A DNA stretch of 64,000 nucleotides, taken from NCBI GenBank assembly GCA_019748235.1, contig JAIEPU010000017.1, forward strand, positions 1 to 64,000. The letters run 5' to 3'. This stretch comes from a bacterium (GTDB lineage Bacteria; Planctomycetota; Planctomycetia; Kolteriales; Kolteriaceae). Position 1 is the first letter of the stretch; each line of letters begins with the position of its first letter. The notes beneath the pieces are model-generated. The model was not told the origin of the DNA. It did no database searches and worked only from the letters and a program-made list of their open reading frames with translations. The position numbers were made by a program, and so were the translations under genes. Below, piece by piece: positions 1-9,893 of the stretch.

Positions 1-446
<446 letters not shown>

Positions 447-602
447 CATTGATTCGTCGCTCCCTCAAAAGGAATGCGACCAATCAGGGTGATTGTGATC
501 TTGGTGCGCGTCGCCATGATCACCTAACCGCATCGAGAAATCAGTAAAACGCAGGCTACTGAATAATGAGACATTCTCATCCTTCGGGATGAGTCCAAGC
601 AA

Positions 603-714
603 TACCGGTGCTTAAATCCAAGGGGGTCACACCCGTTCCCATTCCGAACACGGCCGTTAAGCCCTTGGAACTGATGGTAGTGCCCACAGGTGCGAGAGTA
701 GGTTGTGCCGGTTT
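603..714 (+). rRNA. 5S ribosomal RNA
   Basis: 'cacacccgttcccattccgaacacggccgttaagccc...ggtagtgc...tgcgagagtaggt' with closing stem accggt/gccggt, about 150 nt after the 23S end. Confidence 0.93.
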
Positions 715-724
715 TGATTCAACG

Positions 725-756
725 AAAGGCCTGAGCTCTTCTGAGTTCAGGCCTTT
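725..756 (+). terminator. Intrinsic terminator of the rRNA operon
   Basis: AAAGGCCTGAGCTC-ttct-GAGTTCAGGCCTTT stem (one G:U pair) followed by a T-rich stretch (cctcttttctt). Confidence 0.85.
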
Positions 757-939
757 CCTCTTTTCTTGATTCGGGTTGCGATCTCCCTCTCATCCCAATA
801 CGTATTTCAGGGTGACAATCGAGCGTCCGATTTCTCCCTCTTTTGGCAGTCCCGTCCGCTTCTGGGTACCCCCTGACGCTCCCCATATAGTAAGCTTTTC
901 GACGTAAGTCCTGTCGAATTCGAAAGAGAGCGTGGCATC

Positions 940-3180
940 GTGGCTTCGACAACTCCCCGACGGAGGAGAACTGTTAATCCCCCGGATTACGTTCCCGCGC
1001 GTCGAAGTGCTGGTGATACGCCTACGATTACGCCGGACATGATCGTCCAGCGCCTACTCGATTTCCTGAGGCGCCGTGGATGGATTGCCATTCCACTTGC
1101 ACTGCTTGCCGGCGCACTTCTGGGTACTTTGGCTTGGTCTTATTTGCCCCTCGTGTACACAGCTCGGCGGGACGTCAGTTTAAGTCCACCAAACGCGGAT
1201 CGACTCGCGGAATTCAAGCAGACCCAAATTGAGAAGCTCATCAGTCCCGTCGTCTGTAAGATCGCGGTGAACCTTCCGCAAGCGCGTTCTCTTCCCTTCG
1301 TGCAATCAAGTGCCGATCCTGCTGAAGTCCTGGGGAAGATGATCCAGGTCGAAAGTGATCCTTTGGCGCAGAGCTTTAGTGTGACCGCGAGCGACACCGA
1401 TCCGAAAGTGGCTCAGTCAATCGTCAATTGCGCGGTCGATGCGTACTTGCAATTTGCTCAGGATGAGAAATCCGCGGAAATTGCCAGCGACGTCAAGGCG
1501 ACGGAGACGGAGCGGGACGACAATCTGAAAGCGATCGAACGAATCAAAGACCAACAGATTGAACTCGCTCGACAAGCAGGGTACGGCGATCCTCAATCTC
1601 TTCGAAAGCAGATTGATCAACTCGAATCCGAGCGACGAGAGCGAGAGAAGGAACGGGATCGAGTCGAGTTCGATCGTATGGATGCCTCGAAGGCCCTTGA
1701 GTTGGCGAATGCTAGTTCCATCGAACTGACCCCCGAACAAGAGCAGTCCCTCAACTCGGGTGGAGGCGGTGACCAAACGCTCGAGAAAGCCCTCTCGGTC
1801 ATGGAATCGCAGGCAGAAGAGATTCGGCGAAACTCGGTGAATGGGGAGCAAGATCCCGACTTCATTCGTGCCAAGCAATACATCGCGCGGCAGCGGGCCA
1901 ACATGGGGGGCGGCAAGGAAGGGATGCGCGAGCGGTATCGCCAAAGCAATGCGAAAAAGAAGGATGAATCGATCCGCACCCTCGAGGGGAAAATCGTCTC
2001 TTCGCAGCAGCAAGAGAAGATCCTTTCACAGCGCATCTCCGCCTTGAGCGCGACGATCGTCAAATTACAGGCCGTCGCTCAAGACATCGAACGATCGAGA
2101 CTCGATTTGGAAAGCAAGGAACGTTCTGTCGATGCGGCGAACAATCGTCTTGCGGATCTCCGCCGAAATGCTCGTGATACGAACGTCTATTCTCCCATCG
2201 AAGCGGATGAGCCGAAGATTCCGAAGAGCAGCAGTAAGCGATTGATGGCAATCTTTGGTGGAGCCGCGGGCGGCTTCTTTGCCGTCCTCGTTCTGTTCGC
2301 GTTGGCTGATTTTCAAGTCAACTTGATCACCCGGCCGGATCACCTGGAGAAGACGCAGCCTCTCCCTGTGCTCGGTGTGCTTCCGCGATTGCCGGAAGGA
2401 AAACGGATTCCGACCGACAATGACTTCTTGCCCGGAGCGAAGTATCGATCGGTTTGGCTCGCGATGAATGAAGCCATCAATAGTCTGCGCATCACGCTGA
2501 CCTTTGCGCCGGACCGGCACAATGACGGCATGTCGTCGTTGATGGTGACAAGCCCACGTGACGCGGAAGGGAAAAGCACGTTCGTCGCTCACATGGCGAT
2601 CAGCATGGCGCGCACCGGCGTGAAGGTCGTCATTGTTGAGGCGGACCTTCACCGTCCGACGCAGTACGAAACGTTCGGCGTTTCCCGCGATCCCGGTCTC
2701 TCGGACGTCTTGCATGGCAAGGTGACGGTACAAGACGTATTGAAAGAAACGATGTATCCGGGCCTATATGTGTTGCCAGCCGGCACGCCGGTCGACGAGA
2801 GAACGCCAACCTTGCTTCCCGAGCGAGTGAAACAAGTCTTCGCCGATCTTCGAGAGATGTTCCAGATGATCATCGTCGATGCGCCGCCCGTTTTGCCGGT
2901 GTACGACGCGCTCGTCTTTGGGCAGAACGTCGACGAGACGATTTTGCTCGTCCGATGCGATCATTCACGATTCCAGACGATCGGTCAGACGCAGTCGCGG
3001 CTGGAATCGGTCGGTATTCCGATCGCCGGGCTCGTGGTTTGCGGAAGCAAATCGGCGACTCGTTACGGCTATTACTACGACGGTTACGCCTCTTATCGAT
3101 CGAATGGGAGTGCTAACGGCAAACACAAGTCAAATGGCGTTACGAAGAAGTCGAATGACTCCGAATCGACAAAGGCATAG
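940..3180 (+). CDS. GumC/Wzz-type polysaccharide chain-length regulator fused to BY-kinase (tyrosine autokinase)
   Basis: N-terminal TM plus long coiled coil, second TM, then P-loop (SPRDAEGKST), Walker A' (VVIVEADLHRPT), Walker B (MIIVDAPPV) and C-terminal Tyr cluster (RYGYYYDGYASY). GTG start. Confidence 0.88.
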   Translation: MASTTPRRRRTVNPPDYVPARRSAGDTPTITPDMIVQRLLDFLRRRGWIAIPLALLAGALLGTLAWSYLPLVYTARRDVSLSPPNADRLAEFKQTQIEKLISPVVCKIAVNLPQARSLPFVQSSADPAEVLGKMIQVESDPLAQSFSVTASDTDPKVAQSIVNCAVDAYLQFAQDEKSAEIASDVKATETERDDNLKAIERIKDQQIELARQAGYGDPQSLRKQIDQLESERREREKERDRVEFDRMDASKALELANASSIELTPEQEQSLNSGGGGDQTLEKALSVMESQAEEIRRNSVNGEQDPDFIRAKQYIARQRANMGGGKEGMRERYRQSNAKKKDESIRTLEGKIVSSQQQEKILSQRISALSATIVKLQAVAQDIERSRLDLESKERSVDAANNRLADLRRNARDTNVYSPIEADEPKIPKSSSKRLMAIFGGAAGGFFAVLVLFALADFQVNLITRPDHLEKTQPLPVLGVLPRLPEGKRIPTDNDFLPGAKYRSVWLAMNEAINSLRITLTFAPDRHNDGMSSLMVTSPRDAEGKSTFVAHMAISMARTGVKVVIVEADLHRPTQYETFGVSRDPGLSDVLHGKVTVQDVLKETMYPGLYVLPAGTPVDERTPTLLPERVKQVFADLREMFQMIIVDAPPVLPVYDALVFGQNVDETILLVRCDHSRFQTIGQTQSRLESVGIPIAGLVVCGSKSATRYGYYYDGYASYRSNGSANGKHKSNGVTKKSNDSESTKA

Positions 3181-3185
3181 CCGCG

Positions 3186-3878
3186 TCATCGAGAGAAGAT
3201 CTGCATGAGGGAAGCGGCCGCGATCGCGGCGGTCTCCACGCGAAGAACAGCACCGGGAAGGCGAGCGACCCGCCATCCTTGCTCTTTTGCGAGGCTCACT
3301 TCAATCTCCGTCCATCCTCCCTCTGGTCCAATTGCGACCGTACGTGGCCAATTGAATGAATCGCAGGTAATGAGTTCCCCGGACACGTCGAACATCCATC
3401 GGCTACCCATTTCGGATTGAGCGACGTCCTTCCAGGCGCATGGTGAATCGATCGTCATGATCTCATCACGCCCACATTGTTTGCACGCTTCAATGACCGC
3501 TCGCTCAAAGCGGTCTCTTTTCCCCTCGCGCGGCAATGTCACACTCCGCTCCGTTTGCAGCGGGATAAATCGTGTGACGCCGAGTTCCGTGCATTTCTCG
3601 ATCATCGTTAGAGCGCGGTCTCCCTTGGGTATCGCGGCGGCAATAGTGCGCGATGGGAGCGGATCCGATTGAACCGAGCTTTGAATCTCAAGCAGTGCTT
3701 CGCGCTTACTCGCCTGCTTGACGATCGCCGTCGCGCTCAGTCCTTTGCCATTGAAAAGGACGACTTCCGTCCCTGCGCGTGCCCGACAAACTTGAACCAG
3801 GTGATGGGCCTCTGCACCCGTGAGAAGATACTCCGACTGATCAAGATTGATGTCGGTGGCGTAGTAGCGGTCGGCCAT
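3186..3878 (-). CDS. rsmE: 16S rRNA (uracil-1498-N3)-methyltransferase
   Basis: SPOUT signature AIGPEGGWTEIEVSLAKEQGW...LPGAVLRVETAAIAA; likely start MADRYYATD. Confidence 0.92.
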   Translation of the reverse strand: MADRYYATDINLDQSEYLLTGAEAHHLVQVCRARAGTEVVLFNGKGLSATAIVKQASKREALLEIQSSVQSDPLPSRTIAAAIPKGDRALTMIEKCTELGVTRFIPLQTERSVTLPREGKRDRFERAVIEACKQCGRDEIMTIDSPCAWKDVAQSEMGSRWMFDVSGELITCDSFNWPRTVAIGPEGGWTEIEVSLAKEQGWRVARLPGAVLRVETAAIAAASLMQIFSR

Positions 3879-4315
3879 TGAAAGATCTTTCGAGAAGAGA
3901 TACAGATGTTGCCTCGCGGATATCATTACTTACCGCTTTAATTCAAAAGCGAGTCAACACACTCATGTTCTCTTGCCAAGTGTCATCGGACCGGAATGCG
4001 AATCGCTCCAAATATGCCCGATGTTGCGTCGCGAGCAACTTCTTTTATATGCGCGCTCACAGGGACCAAGTCACCGATTGTCGGTCAGTGGCGATATTGC
4101 GTGCCGGAGCAGGGTGGTCGAGTAAATGGAGATCGATCCCTCACACATCAAATCGAAAAGGTTGACGACGGTGACACGTTCTGATGTCAGAGCCGCATTG
4201 GACGATCATGCCGACTTTCAGGAGAGACTCGGATGACTTCCCTGCGGGCAGTTCGCACAATTGATAGGGGGGGTGGGAGCCGGCGGGTGTTCTTTGACTC
4301 AGAGAGGTGCTGGGC

Positions 4316-5725
4316 ATGTCCTATCACGCGACGCTTCGGGGCGAACGTTTCGTCTTCGGCGATTTGAAGGAACTCTTTGGCCGGGCCAATGAAGAGAAGT
4401 CTGGCGATCAATTGGCCGGGCTGGCAGCTCGTAACGAACGAGAGCGAGTTGCGGCGAAGATGGCACTCGCTGACGTCACGCTCGAAGAGATTCTCCACGA
4501 TCCTCTCATCGATCCCGATGACGATGAAGTCTCACGGCTCATTCTCGATACGCACGATGCGGAGGCGTTCAAAGAAATCGGCCATCTGTCGCTCGGCGAA
4601 TTCCGCGATTTCATTCTCGACGAGGCCGCGGACGAGGCTACGCTTCATCGATTGCACTTTGCGATAACACCCGAAATGGCAGCCGCGGTCGCAAAGCTGA
4701 TGAGTAACAAAGATCTCATCCTCGCCGCTTCGAAGATTCGAAACGTCAGCCGTTGCCGAAATACGATGGGTCTTCGTGGCACGCTGGGGGTTCGCGTTCA
4801 ACCGAATCATCCAAGTGACGACATTGAGGGAATTCTACTTTCCACGCTCGACGGCTTGCTCTTTGGATGCGGCGACGCGGTCATTGGTGTTAATCCGGCC
4901 ACCGAATCGGTCGACACGGTCGGCGCAATTCTCCATGTGCTGCAGCGCGTCATCTCCGATCTGCAGATTCCCACCCAGTCTTGTGTTCTTTCGCACATCA
5001 GCACGCAGCTTGCCGCGATGGAACGTGGCTGTCCGGTGGACTTGTTGTTTCAGTCGGTTGCGGGAACACAGAGAGCGAATGCTTCGTTTGGTGTGAATTT
5101 GGCACAGCTTGCGGAGGGACGCGAGCGAGTCATCGAACATCACCGCCAGCGAGGAGGGGAATGGCTGGGCGATAACGTCATGTATTTCGAAACAGGGCAG
5201 GGGAGCGCTCTTTCGGCCGATGCGCATCACGATGTCGATCAACTGACACTCGAAGCTCGGGCGTATGGAGTTGCTCGTGCCTTCGATCCGTTCCTCGTCA
5301 ACACCGTCGTCGGTTTCATCGGACCGGAATACCTCTACGATGGTCGGCAGATCACTCGGGCAGGGCTCGAAGATCACTTCATGGGAAAGCTGCTTGGCCT
5401 GCCGATGGGATGTGATGTCTGTTACACCAATCATGCCAATGCGGACCAGAATTCGAACGATAATCTACTCGTCCTTCTCACGGCGGCCGGCTGCAATTAC
5501 TTCATGGGAATTCCCTGTGCGGATGATGTGATGCTCAATTTTCAGACGACGAGTTACCATGACATCATGGGGATGCGAAAGCTTTTTGGATTGAGTCCCG
5601 CTCCTGAATTTGCTCGATGGCTGGAGGAACATGGAATCAGTTGGAACGGCGAACGGTCGTCGAATCCAGGGAGACGGGAATCGCTGTTGCGTCAATTGTC
5701 AGGTCTTTTGGAGGGGGCTCGATGA
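4316..5725 (+). CDS. eutB: Ethanolamine ammonia-lyase large subunit
   Basis: Full-length EutB-like protein (MSYHATLRGERFVFGDLKELFGRANEEKSGDQLAG...YTNHANADQNSNDNLL...). Confidence 0.95.
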   Translation: MSYHATLRGERFVFGDLKELFGRANEEKSGDQLAGLAARNERERVAAKMALADVTLEEILHDPLIDPDDDEVSRLILDTHDAEAFKEIGHLSLGEFRDFILDEAADEATLHRLHFAITPEMAAAVAKLMSNKDLILAASKIRNVSRCRNTMGLRGTLGVRVQPNHPSDDIEGILLSTLDGLLFGCGDAVIGVNPATESVDTVGAILHVLQRVISDLQIPTQSCVLSHISTQLAAMERGCPVDLLFQSVAGTQRANASFGVNLAQLAEGRERVIEHHRQRGGEWLGDNVMYFETGQGSALSADAHHDVDQLTLEARAYGVARAFDPFLVNTVVGFIGPEYLYDGRQITRAGLEDHFMGKLLGLPMGCDVCYTNHANADQNSNDNLLVLLTAAGCNYFMGIPCADDVMLNFQTTSYHDIMGMRKLFGLSPAPEFARWLEEHGISWNGERSSNPGRRESLLRQLSGLLEGAR

Positions 5726-6549
5726 GTGAGGAGTCGCCGGGCGAATTGCCGAAGCCTTTCGATCTCAACTCTAAAGGGGATATCATTCCCGAGTGGCTGC
5801 TTCGGTTGAAAGATTCCACGCCAGCTCGGGTGTTTGTGGGACGCGCGGGACCGGCGTATCGAACAACGTCACACTTGGAACTTCGAGCTGATCATGCCGC
5901 CGCGCGCGACGCGGTGCACGCCGACGTGGACATCACGCGAGATTTTGATCAAGCGTTCGCCCGGCAGTACGACCTCTTTCAAGTTCATTCCCGTGCTCGA
6001 ACAAAGCAAGAGTATTTGCTTCGACCCGATCTCGGGCGTTCACTGAGCGAAGAAGCAAAGGAAGAGCTCCGGTCTCGGCGCGAACCCCGGACTGATTTGC
6101 AAATAGTGATCGGCGACGGATTATCCGCCACCGCCGTCATCCGCCAGGTTCCTGTCCTATTGCCGCTCGTGTTTAATGAAGCAAAAGCACGGGGCTTACG
6201 TGTCGGGTTCCCTTTCCTGGTGCGGCATTGCCGCGTCGGCGTGTTGAACGATGTCGGCGAAATCCTTCAGCCGGACATCGTCTTGCTCTTGATTGGGGAA
6301 CGCCCGGGCCTTGTCACCGCTGAAAGCCTCTCGGCCTATCTGGCCTATCAGCCTAGAACAGGTCACACCGACGCGCAGCGAAACTTGATCTCAAACATAC
6401 ACTCCCGTGGAGTTCTTCCAGAGGACGCTGCTCGTCGAATCCTGGCGTTGGCGACGCAGATGCGGGAGCGAAAGCTGAGCGGCGTCGAGGTAAAGGAAGA
6501 ACTGCCGAGTATTCCCCTTTCGAAGCCCCCTCTTCTCGACTCTCCATGA
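5722..6549 (+). CDS. eutC: Ethanolamine ammonia-lyase small subunit
   Basis: EutC motifs (TPARVFVGRAGPAYRT, DFDQAFARQYDLFQVHSRA, VIGDGLSATAV, RPGLVTAESLSAYLAYQP). ATGA overlap with eutB. Confidence 0.94.
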   Translation: MSEESPGELPKPFDLNSKGDIIPEWLLRLKDSTPARVFVGRAGPAYRTTSHLELRADHAAARDAVHADVDITRDFDQAFARQYDLFQVHSRARTKQEYLLRPDLGRSLSEEAKEELRSRREPRTDLQIVIGDGLSATAVIRQVPVLLPLVFNEAKARGLRVGFPFLVRHCRVGVLNDVGEILQPDIVLLLIGERPGLVTAESLSAYLAYQPRTGHTDAQRNLISNIHSRGVLPEDAARRILALATQMRERKLSGVEVKEELPSIPLSKPPLLDSP

Positions 6550-6773
6550 TTTGAGGGTGTTCGTTAATCGTCAAGTTCCGCACAGACGGCACGCAGGGTG
6601 GCGTTCCTTTTTGGAACGGAGTGAAGTCTCACGCATTTGCTTGACAAAGATCGCGGGTAGCGCAAGGTTTGTCGAATTGATTGATTGATTGATTGCGATG
6701 CCTGCGTTTTTTGTCGATTCGTAAGGCCGTCTTGTCGGCTCTCTGCTCGAATGTGTTCGATGGGGATGACTGC

Positions 6774-7556
6774 ATGGTCGCGGACATCGAATCCCTTCTC
6801 GAAGTTCCGCGCGTCGAGCATTTGTTTCTCGAGCTTACGTCCCGATGTAATCTGAAATGCAAGTACTGCGCGGTGAGCGGTCCGACCTATAAAGGAGAGG
6901 ATCTCGTTGACTTCAATTCCCCGCAGATGATTCAGAGCATCCATCGGCTCGGCCTCTCCTCGATTCAACTCAACGGACACGGCGAAACGACGATCGTCGA
7001 TGATTGGTATCGATTCGCGCGAAGCTTGTGCGGCGGCCGAGTCCCCGTCGTGATGACCACCAACTTATGCAAGCAATACACGGACGAAGAAATCGACGTT
7101 CTGGCTCGCTTTTCAGGTCTATCGATCAGTTGCGACACTCACGACGCGAAGACCTTCAAGATGATCCGAAGAGGAGGAAACCTCCGCCAACTCGTCTACA
7201 ATATGCTTCGAATTCGTACGTCGGCTTTGCGCCAGAATCATCAGGCTCCTTTCATCGCGTGGAATTGCGTGATGAATGATCGGGTTGTCCTTGATTTCCC
7301 AGAGTATTGCCGGTTTGCCGCCCTCAGTCATGTCGGACGGTTAGTGCTCTGCAATCTCGTCGTCTATCCGTGGTCCGAACTCCGTCATGTGTCGGATCTG
7401 AATGGAGAAGATCTTCGACGCGCGATCGAGGCCTTGAACGATGGGATCTCCTTTTGGCGTGGACTGAACCGAGAGTTCGTAATGATGGGGGGGCTTCCCG
7501 AGCAACTCAGCGAAGCCATCAAGCGGGAGGGAATCGATGCAACTCTCCATTATTGA
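6774..7556 (+). CDS. Radical SAM protein lacking its own SPASM domain
   Basis: CxxxCxxC motif 'LTSRCNLKCKYCAVSG'; 'IQLNGHGETTIVDDW'; ends without a Cys-rich C-terminus. Confidence 0.85.
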   Translation: MVADIESLLEVPRVEHLFLELTSRCNLKCKYCAVSGPTYKGEDLVDFNSPQMIQSIHRLGLSSIQLNGHGETTIVDDWYRFARSLCGGRVPVVMTTNLCKQYTDEEIDVLARFSGLSISCDTHDAKTFKMIRRGGNLRQLVYNMLRIRTSALRQNHQAPFIAWNCVMNDRVVLDFPEYCRFAALSHVGRLVLCNLVVYPWSELRHVSDLNGEDLRRAIEALNDGISFWRGLNREFVMMGGLPEQLSEAIKREGIDATLHY

Positions 7557-7926
7557 TCTGACGACGGAGTTGGCTGAGCAGTTGAAGCCGAAGTCGCTCA
7601 CGCCGCAGAAGTATTGCAGTTCTTTGCCGCTCGGAAGCACGCGAAACTGCCTTGATCCCTGGACGCAGCTTTTCGTCACCGCGACCGGAGGCGTACGCCC
7701 TTGCTGTAATGCTCCGAAATTCGGCGAAGTATTCGATCGTCCGCTCTTCGCGTGGATGAACAGTCCCGAAATCAAGGAATATCGGCGAGGCCTGCTTTCG
7801 GGTTCCCTCATGCCGGCGTGTGAGAATTGCCATGATCGACCGACGATTTCGATTGATGAGTTGCGAGCTAAAGTGAGTGCCGTTGTCGCGGGAACGGCTC
7901 CAGTGACTGTCCCGCAGCCTTCGTAG
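7537..7926 (+). CDS. Stand-alone SPASM-domain protein
   Basis: 'NCLDPWTQLFVTATGGVRPCCNAPKFGEVFD...MPACENCHDRP' SPASM-like Cys pattern; start overlaps the stop of the upstream radical SAM gene by 20 nt. Confidence 0.8.
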   Translation: MQLSIIDLTTELAEQLKPKSLTPQKYCSSLPLGSTRNCLDPWTQLFVTATGGVRPCCNAPKFGEVFDRPLFAWMNSPEIKEYRRGLLSGSLMPACENCHDRPTISIDELRAKVSAVVAGTAPVTVPQPS

Positions 7927-7935
7927 CGCGCGGAT

Positions 7936-9582
7936 TCAGTTGATCTTGGAATCGGTCTGCGGGCGATAGGCAATCAACAAATAGATGCCTACCAGCTCTC
8001 CGCCATCGTCCCGTCTTGGGACAAAATTGCTTCGCACGAGCGTGGATCCTTTGTCGGGCGATTGGAATCGAACTGTTCGGTAAAAATCGGATGGGTCGTC
8101 ACTGGCTTCGATCATTGCGAATTCATTCCCCAGCCGATCAGCCAAGATCCAAATCAGGTTTTCGAGGTTGCAATGCGCGAATTCGGAAACTCCTTTCATT
8201 GGAGAACTGGCTGAAAGAACGTAATGGATCACCTTATCCGTCTGGTCGCAGTGGATGCAATCGAGATGTGGGCTTCGCGCCCACGCATTCAGCCTCGCCT
8301 TTACCTCTTCGAGCGAAGGTGCTGAAGCGACACCGCGAAATGTCTGCCATGCATAGACGGTTGGCTCCTCGGGAATGGGCACTGGCTCGAATTCTGGCTC
8401 GGGTTCTGGCTCGAGAACGACTTCTTCGCAAGCGGCGACCTTCGCGGCGATATCTTCGTCAATGGGAACTTCGACAAGATCTGCAACATCTGGAGGCTGA
8501 TAACAGAGCGTGTCCAACGCAACAAAACTGGAATCCACAGTCGTTGCTATCTCGATTGGATTCGTTGGAATGGTTTGATTCAATCGATGACTCAATTCGA
8601 ATATTTTGGTTTCTAGAATCGACTTATTGATCGAAAAACGACCCGCTAATTTGACGGCGGCCGCTTCGAATGTCGTGATCACACTCGACAGCAAGTCGAG
8701 GGGTAGTGTGTATAAACTCATGCTTTCAGGAATATAAAGATCGAGCACATGGAGTTTGACTCCTTCGTCTTCTGCAAAAAGAAGCATATTCGGCAGTTCG
8801 TGCCAATTCATCCGAGACATGGTGAAGTTGATCACGGTCTCGTAATGGTACTTCGCACGGCAATCGCGGAACCGTCTTAAGTTTTCACGAACTCGTTCGA
8901 ACTTCGCATTGATGCGAATCTTCTCGAAGGTCTCCTTCGTGATTCCGTCCATGGAAACAGCGACTGCCACGGGAAGGCTTTCTAAGACGCGCTCCACTTT
9001 TGGCCCCCAGACCGTTCCATTCGTGGTGATATGGCAATGAGGACTTAGTTTTTGATCGATCAACATATCCCATATGCGATACATCTCTGGAATGATGAAC
9101 GGTTCACCCCCCAAATACTGCGTCATTTTCAGGTGTGGAAGATACTTTTGTAGATCGTCGAAAAACTGGTCGTCGTACACCATCGGCAACGGCGGGAGTT
9201 GTTCTCGCTTCTTGCGGATGCCTGAGGAGTAATTGCCTGTGCACATCACGCATTCGAGATTACATCGATTGCTGAGATGAAACTCTAAGTGCTTAGGCCA
9301 AAAAGGGACTTCGAATTCAACGTCGAACCTTTCGAACTTCGACGTCATCAGCGTCGCAGCGTCGACAAACTCCTTCTGGAAAGTCCCCGTCGATAATTTG
9401 CGCTTACAATAATGACAGCCGAACTGAAGATCGTAGTCCATGAGAGCCTGACGAAGGCGGCTAATACGCTCGCTGTTCCAGATGTCGTCGAGTCGTTCCT
9501 TGGAAACGTCACCGAGCGGATAATCAAAGTTGACGCAACATGCCCTTACTTTCCCAGCGGATCGAAAACCATTGAGGTCCAA
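7936..9582 (-). CDS. Radical SAM protein with N-terminal SPASM-type cluster and C-terminal PAS-like domain (N-terminus continues upstream in another frame to about 9662)
   Basis: 'LSNRCNLECVMCTG' CxxxCxxC motif preceded by SPASM motif 'KVRACCVNF...FGCHYCKRK'; acidic/Pro linker; C-terminal 'STLVRSNFVPRRDDGGELVGIYLLIAYRP' resembles a PAS/PAC end. Confidence 0.82.
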   Translation of the reverse strand: MDLNGFRSAGKVRACCVNFDYPLGDVSKERLDDIWNSERISRLRQALMDYDLQFGCHYCKRKLSTGTFQKEFVDAATLMTSKFERFDVEFEVPFWPKHLEFHLSNRCNLECVMCTGNYSSGIRKKREQLPPLPMVYDDQFFDDLQKYLPHLKMTQYLGGEPFIIPEMYRIWDMLIDQKLSPHCHITTNGTVWGPKVERVLESLPVAVAVSMDGITKETFEKIRINAKFERVRENLRRFRDCRAKYHYETVINFTMSRMNWHELPNMLLFAEDEGVKLHVLDLYIPESMSLYTLPLDLLSSVITTFEAAAVKLAGRFSINKSILETKIFELSHRLNQTIPTNPIEIATTVDSSFVALDTLCYQPPDVADLVEVPIDEDIAAKVAACEEVVLEPEPEPEFEPVPIPEEPTVYAWQTFRGVASAPSLEEVKARLNAWARSPHLDCIHCDQTDKVIHYVLSASSPMKGVSEFAHCNLENLIWILADRLGNEFAMIEASDDPSDFYRTVRFQSPDKGSTLVRSNFVPRRDDGGELVGIYLLIAYRPQTDSKIN

Positions 9583-9662
9583 GGGGCATAGCAGACCGCA
9601 TGAAACGGTTTTTTGGCAAGATTTCGGGTTGCGTTGTATTCATCAATGATTGCCAGTTGCAT
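9546..9662 (-). other. Out-of-frame true N-terminus of the SPASM/radical SAM gene: MQLAIIDEYNATRNLAKKPFHAVCYAPWTSMVFDPLGK*
   Basis: Read from the minus strand: ATG at 9662, SPASM motif CYAPWTSMVFDPLGK, stop TAA at 9548-9546, directly after GGGAAAG. The -1 frame continues with VRACCVNF of the 7936..9582 ORF. The N-terminus resembles that of 7537..7926 (MQLSIID). Confidence 0.8.
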
Positions 9663-9893
9663 GTTCATAGCTCGCGCGTCTTCTTCGATCACTAAGACGA
9701 ATAAAAGTTTCGATTATTTCATCGTCAGTAAAGTGTTGCAACGGTTTTGCAACGGCATCAAAAAGGAGTCGGATGTCTGATATAGAGGCCGTCGAAGTAA
9801 TTCGAATACAGACGAAGGATCGAGGGCGCGTCCGTGATAATTTCATACCTGGAGGGCGAGTGGAAGCTAAGGCGTGGCGATTGTGGATGACTA

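Noticed and set aside
1417-2733. Long antisense ORFs (198 and 222 aa) opposite the BY-kinase gene
   Set aside because: Antisense shadow ORFs typical of GC-rich coding DNA; Arg/Ser-rich with no recognisable domain.
3930-4310. Possible cobalamin riboswitch upstream of eutB
   Set aside because: Looked for the B12-box (GCCACTG...GGGAAGG) and flanking helices; only weak fragments such as 'gacttccctgcggg' found.
6676-6695. (ATTG)5 tetranucleotide tract upstream of the radical SAM gene
   Set aside because: Upstream of the preferred start at 6774, so not obviously phase-variable within coding sequence; short and possibly incidental.
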